NCBI RefSeq assembly: GCF_003096275.1
Contig: NZ_QENQ01000001.1
Location: 1,805,235 to 1,856,630, forward strand
From: Sphingomonas pokkalii
GTDB taxonomy: Bacteria; Pseudomonadota; Alphaproteobacteria; Sphingomonadales; Sphingomonadaceae
Direction of reading: 5' to 3'
Length of the DNA stretch: 51,396 nucleotides
The notes under the pieces were generated by a model. The model was given only the letters and a program-made list of their open reading frames with translations, was not told the origin of the DNA and did not search any database. Every line of letters starts with the position of its first letter. Within the stretch, counting starts at the first letter, position 1. Below, in pieces: positions 50,534 to 51,396 of this stretch. The translations under genes and the position numbers were made by a program.

Positions 50534-51396
50534 GCCGGGTTGCCCGGCAACGGCAGGGAAATCGTACAGCGCGCACCCCCGCCGGTGAAGACAAGCTCCG
50601 TCTCTGCGCCCAGCCGATATGGAAGGCCTTCACGAATGAATTCACTTCCAAATCCCTGATGGCCAGGAAGAACTCCTACCATGGGAACGCCCTGCTCCAT
50701 CCACTTAAAGAGCAAATGCGGCTCGGAACCATATCGCAGGTTAATCGACCAACGAATTTCTATGCGGGCGGCCGGAAACTTGAAAGCACCATATTTGATG
50801 GCATTGGTGATCAGCTCATGCAGCGCGAGGCCAATGATTTCCGCGCTCCTGGAATCAAGCGCCACATCGGGACCGTCCAAGAGGACCCGCGGGTCGCTAC
50901 CGAAGCCGGCGGCGAGCAACTCCTCGCGCAACAGATTTTCCAGGTCGAGCGTCGCGCCTGGGTTGCGTGTCGCGATCACATGCGTACGGGCCAAGGCGTC
51001 CAGGCGACCCTTGAAGTGCAGCGCGATGTCCTCGATCGGCCCGCCGGCCTCGACGGTTCTCGCGAAGATCGATCGCACGACGGCGAGGAGGTTGCGCACG
51101 CGGTGCTGCAACTCGCCGATCAGCATGCTCCGAGATGCCGCCGCATGGTGGCGTTCGGTGACGTCGATCATCGCGCCGATCAAGCGGATCGGCCTTCGCG
51201 CGCGATCATAAGAAAGGCTGCCGTGCCCCAGAATCCGGAGGATAGTGCCGTCGGGACGCACGATGCGATACTCGTGTCGATACGTGCCGTCGCCGGTCAA
51301 CGCGGAGCGAACCACCGCTTCGGTTCGGACGCGATCCTCCGGATGGAGGCGATCCGCCCATGCCCCGTAACTGGGCTCCACCGCACCGATCGTATA
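50530..51396 (-). CDS. PAS-HWE-family sensor histidine kinase, 5' end outside the window
   Basis: The visible 288 residues start in a PAS domain (RHEYRIVRPDGTILRILGHG, PIRLIGAMIDVTERH) and continue with a HWE/HisKA_2 kinase core. The H-box is MLIGELQHRVRNLLAVVRS, the N-box LALHELITNAIKYGAF, the HWE-type Trp/Glu lies in LLFKWMEQG, and the G-region is GFGSEFIREGL. It would sense an unknown cue and phosphorylate the neighbouring receiver. The frame stays open to the window edge (YTIGAVEPSYGAW), so the true start and probably more sensor lie beyond 51396. Confidence 0.88.
   Translation of the reverse strand, partial: YTIGAVEPSYGAWADRLHPEDRVRTEAVVRSALTGDGTYRHEYRIVRPDGTILRILGHGSLSYDRARRPIRLIGAMIDVTERHHAAASRSMLIGELQHRVRNLLAVVRSIFARTVEAGGPIEDIALHFKGRLDALARTHVIATRNPGATLDLENLLREELLAAGFGSDPRVLLDGPDVALDSRSAEIIGLALHELITNAIKYGAFKFPAARIEIRWSINLRYGSEPHLLFKWMEQGVPMVGVLPGHQGFGSEFIREGLPYRLGAETELVFTGGGARCTISLPLPGNPA

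Overview
The window looks like a chromosomal segment of a high-GC alphaproteobacterium, most likely a Sphingomonas-type member of the Sphingomonadales. This rests on the overall GC-rich coding style, the gene families present (membrane PQQ glucose dehydrogenase, HWE histidine kinase, BigR-type sulfur regulator) and an exact match to the alphaproteobacterial general-stress promoter consensus GGAAC-N16-CGTT. No rRNA or tRNA gene and no CRISPR array was seen.

Layout. (1) 0.57-3.15 kb: a sulfane-sulfur (persulfide) unit, with a TauE-type exporter, a rhodanese with a membrane tail and a BigR-like ArsR repressor divergent from a persulfide dioxygenase-like metallo-beta-lactamase fold gene; a perfect palindrome lies between the divergent genes. 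(2) 3.1-23 kb: a long run of membrane, ion-transport and envelope genes: K+ channel, PQQ glucose dehydrogenase, DUF4396 (frameshifted), a KdpD-like protein without kinase, DUF2254 with a coupled leader peptide, a class A beta-lactamase-like lipoprotein, DUF389, Na+/H+ antiporter, L,D-transpeptidase, SLC13 permease, MgtC, DUF1328, a PRC-barrel protein with a stress promoter, a BCCT transporter and a frameshifted SulP transporter. (3) 23.2-26.2 kb: LysR regulator divergent from an SDR, then an HSL-type esterase. (4) 26.6-34.9 kb: a scrambled mobile region with an AlpA-like regulator, remnants of a Z1/DUF4420 restriction-type defence module, both halves of a broken conjugation gene trbI on opposite strands, DUF2274, and an apparently intact operon of a large serine recombinase plus two ParB/RepB-like proteins with a divergent small DNA-binding protein. 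A large imperfect inverted repeat lies beside it. (5) 35-48.9 kb: a two-directional gene cluster that looks like a biosynthetic locus for an inositol-linked glycan or glycoconjugate: Gfo/Idh dehydrogenase, Zn-dependent alcohol dehydrogenase, inositol-3-phosphate synthase, a circularly permuted-looking glycosidase, a methyltransferase and a phosphatase leftward; two sugar epimerases, a GT4-like glycosyltransferase, two CgeB-like glycosyltransferases and a glycosyltransferase fused to a UDP-glucuronate decarboxylase-like enzyme rightward. Nearly all neighbours overlap by 4 bases (ATGA or GTGA). (6) 49-51.4 kb: a small protein and a coupled HWE kinase / receiver / Crp-type regulator operon running off the window edge.

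The candidates most worth following as undescribed systems are the inositol/glycan cluster (with its permuted glycosidase and GT-decarboxylase fusion) and the recombinase-ParB-ParB operon. Three apparent frameshifts (DUF4396, SulP, trbI) should be checked against reads before being treated as biology. All functional calls come from reading motifs and recalled family features; no search was run.
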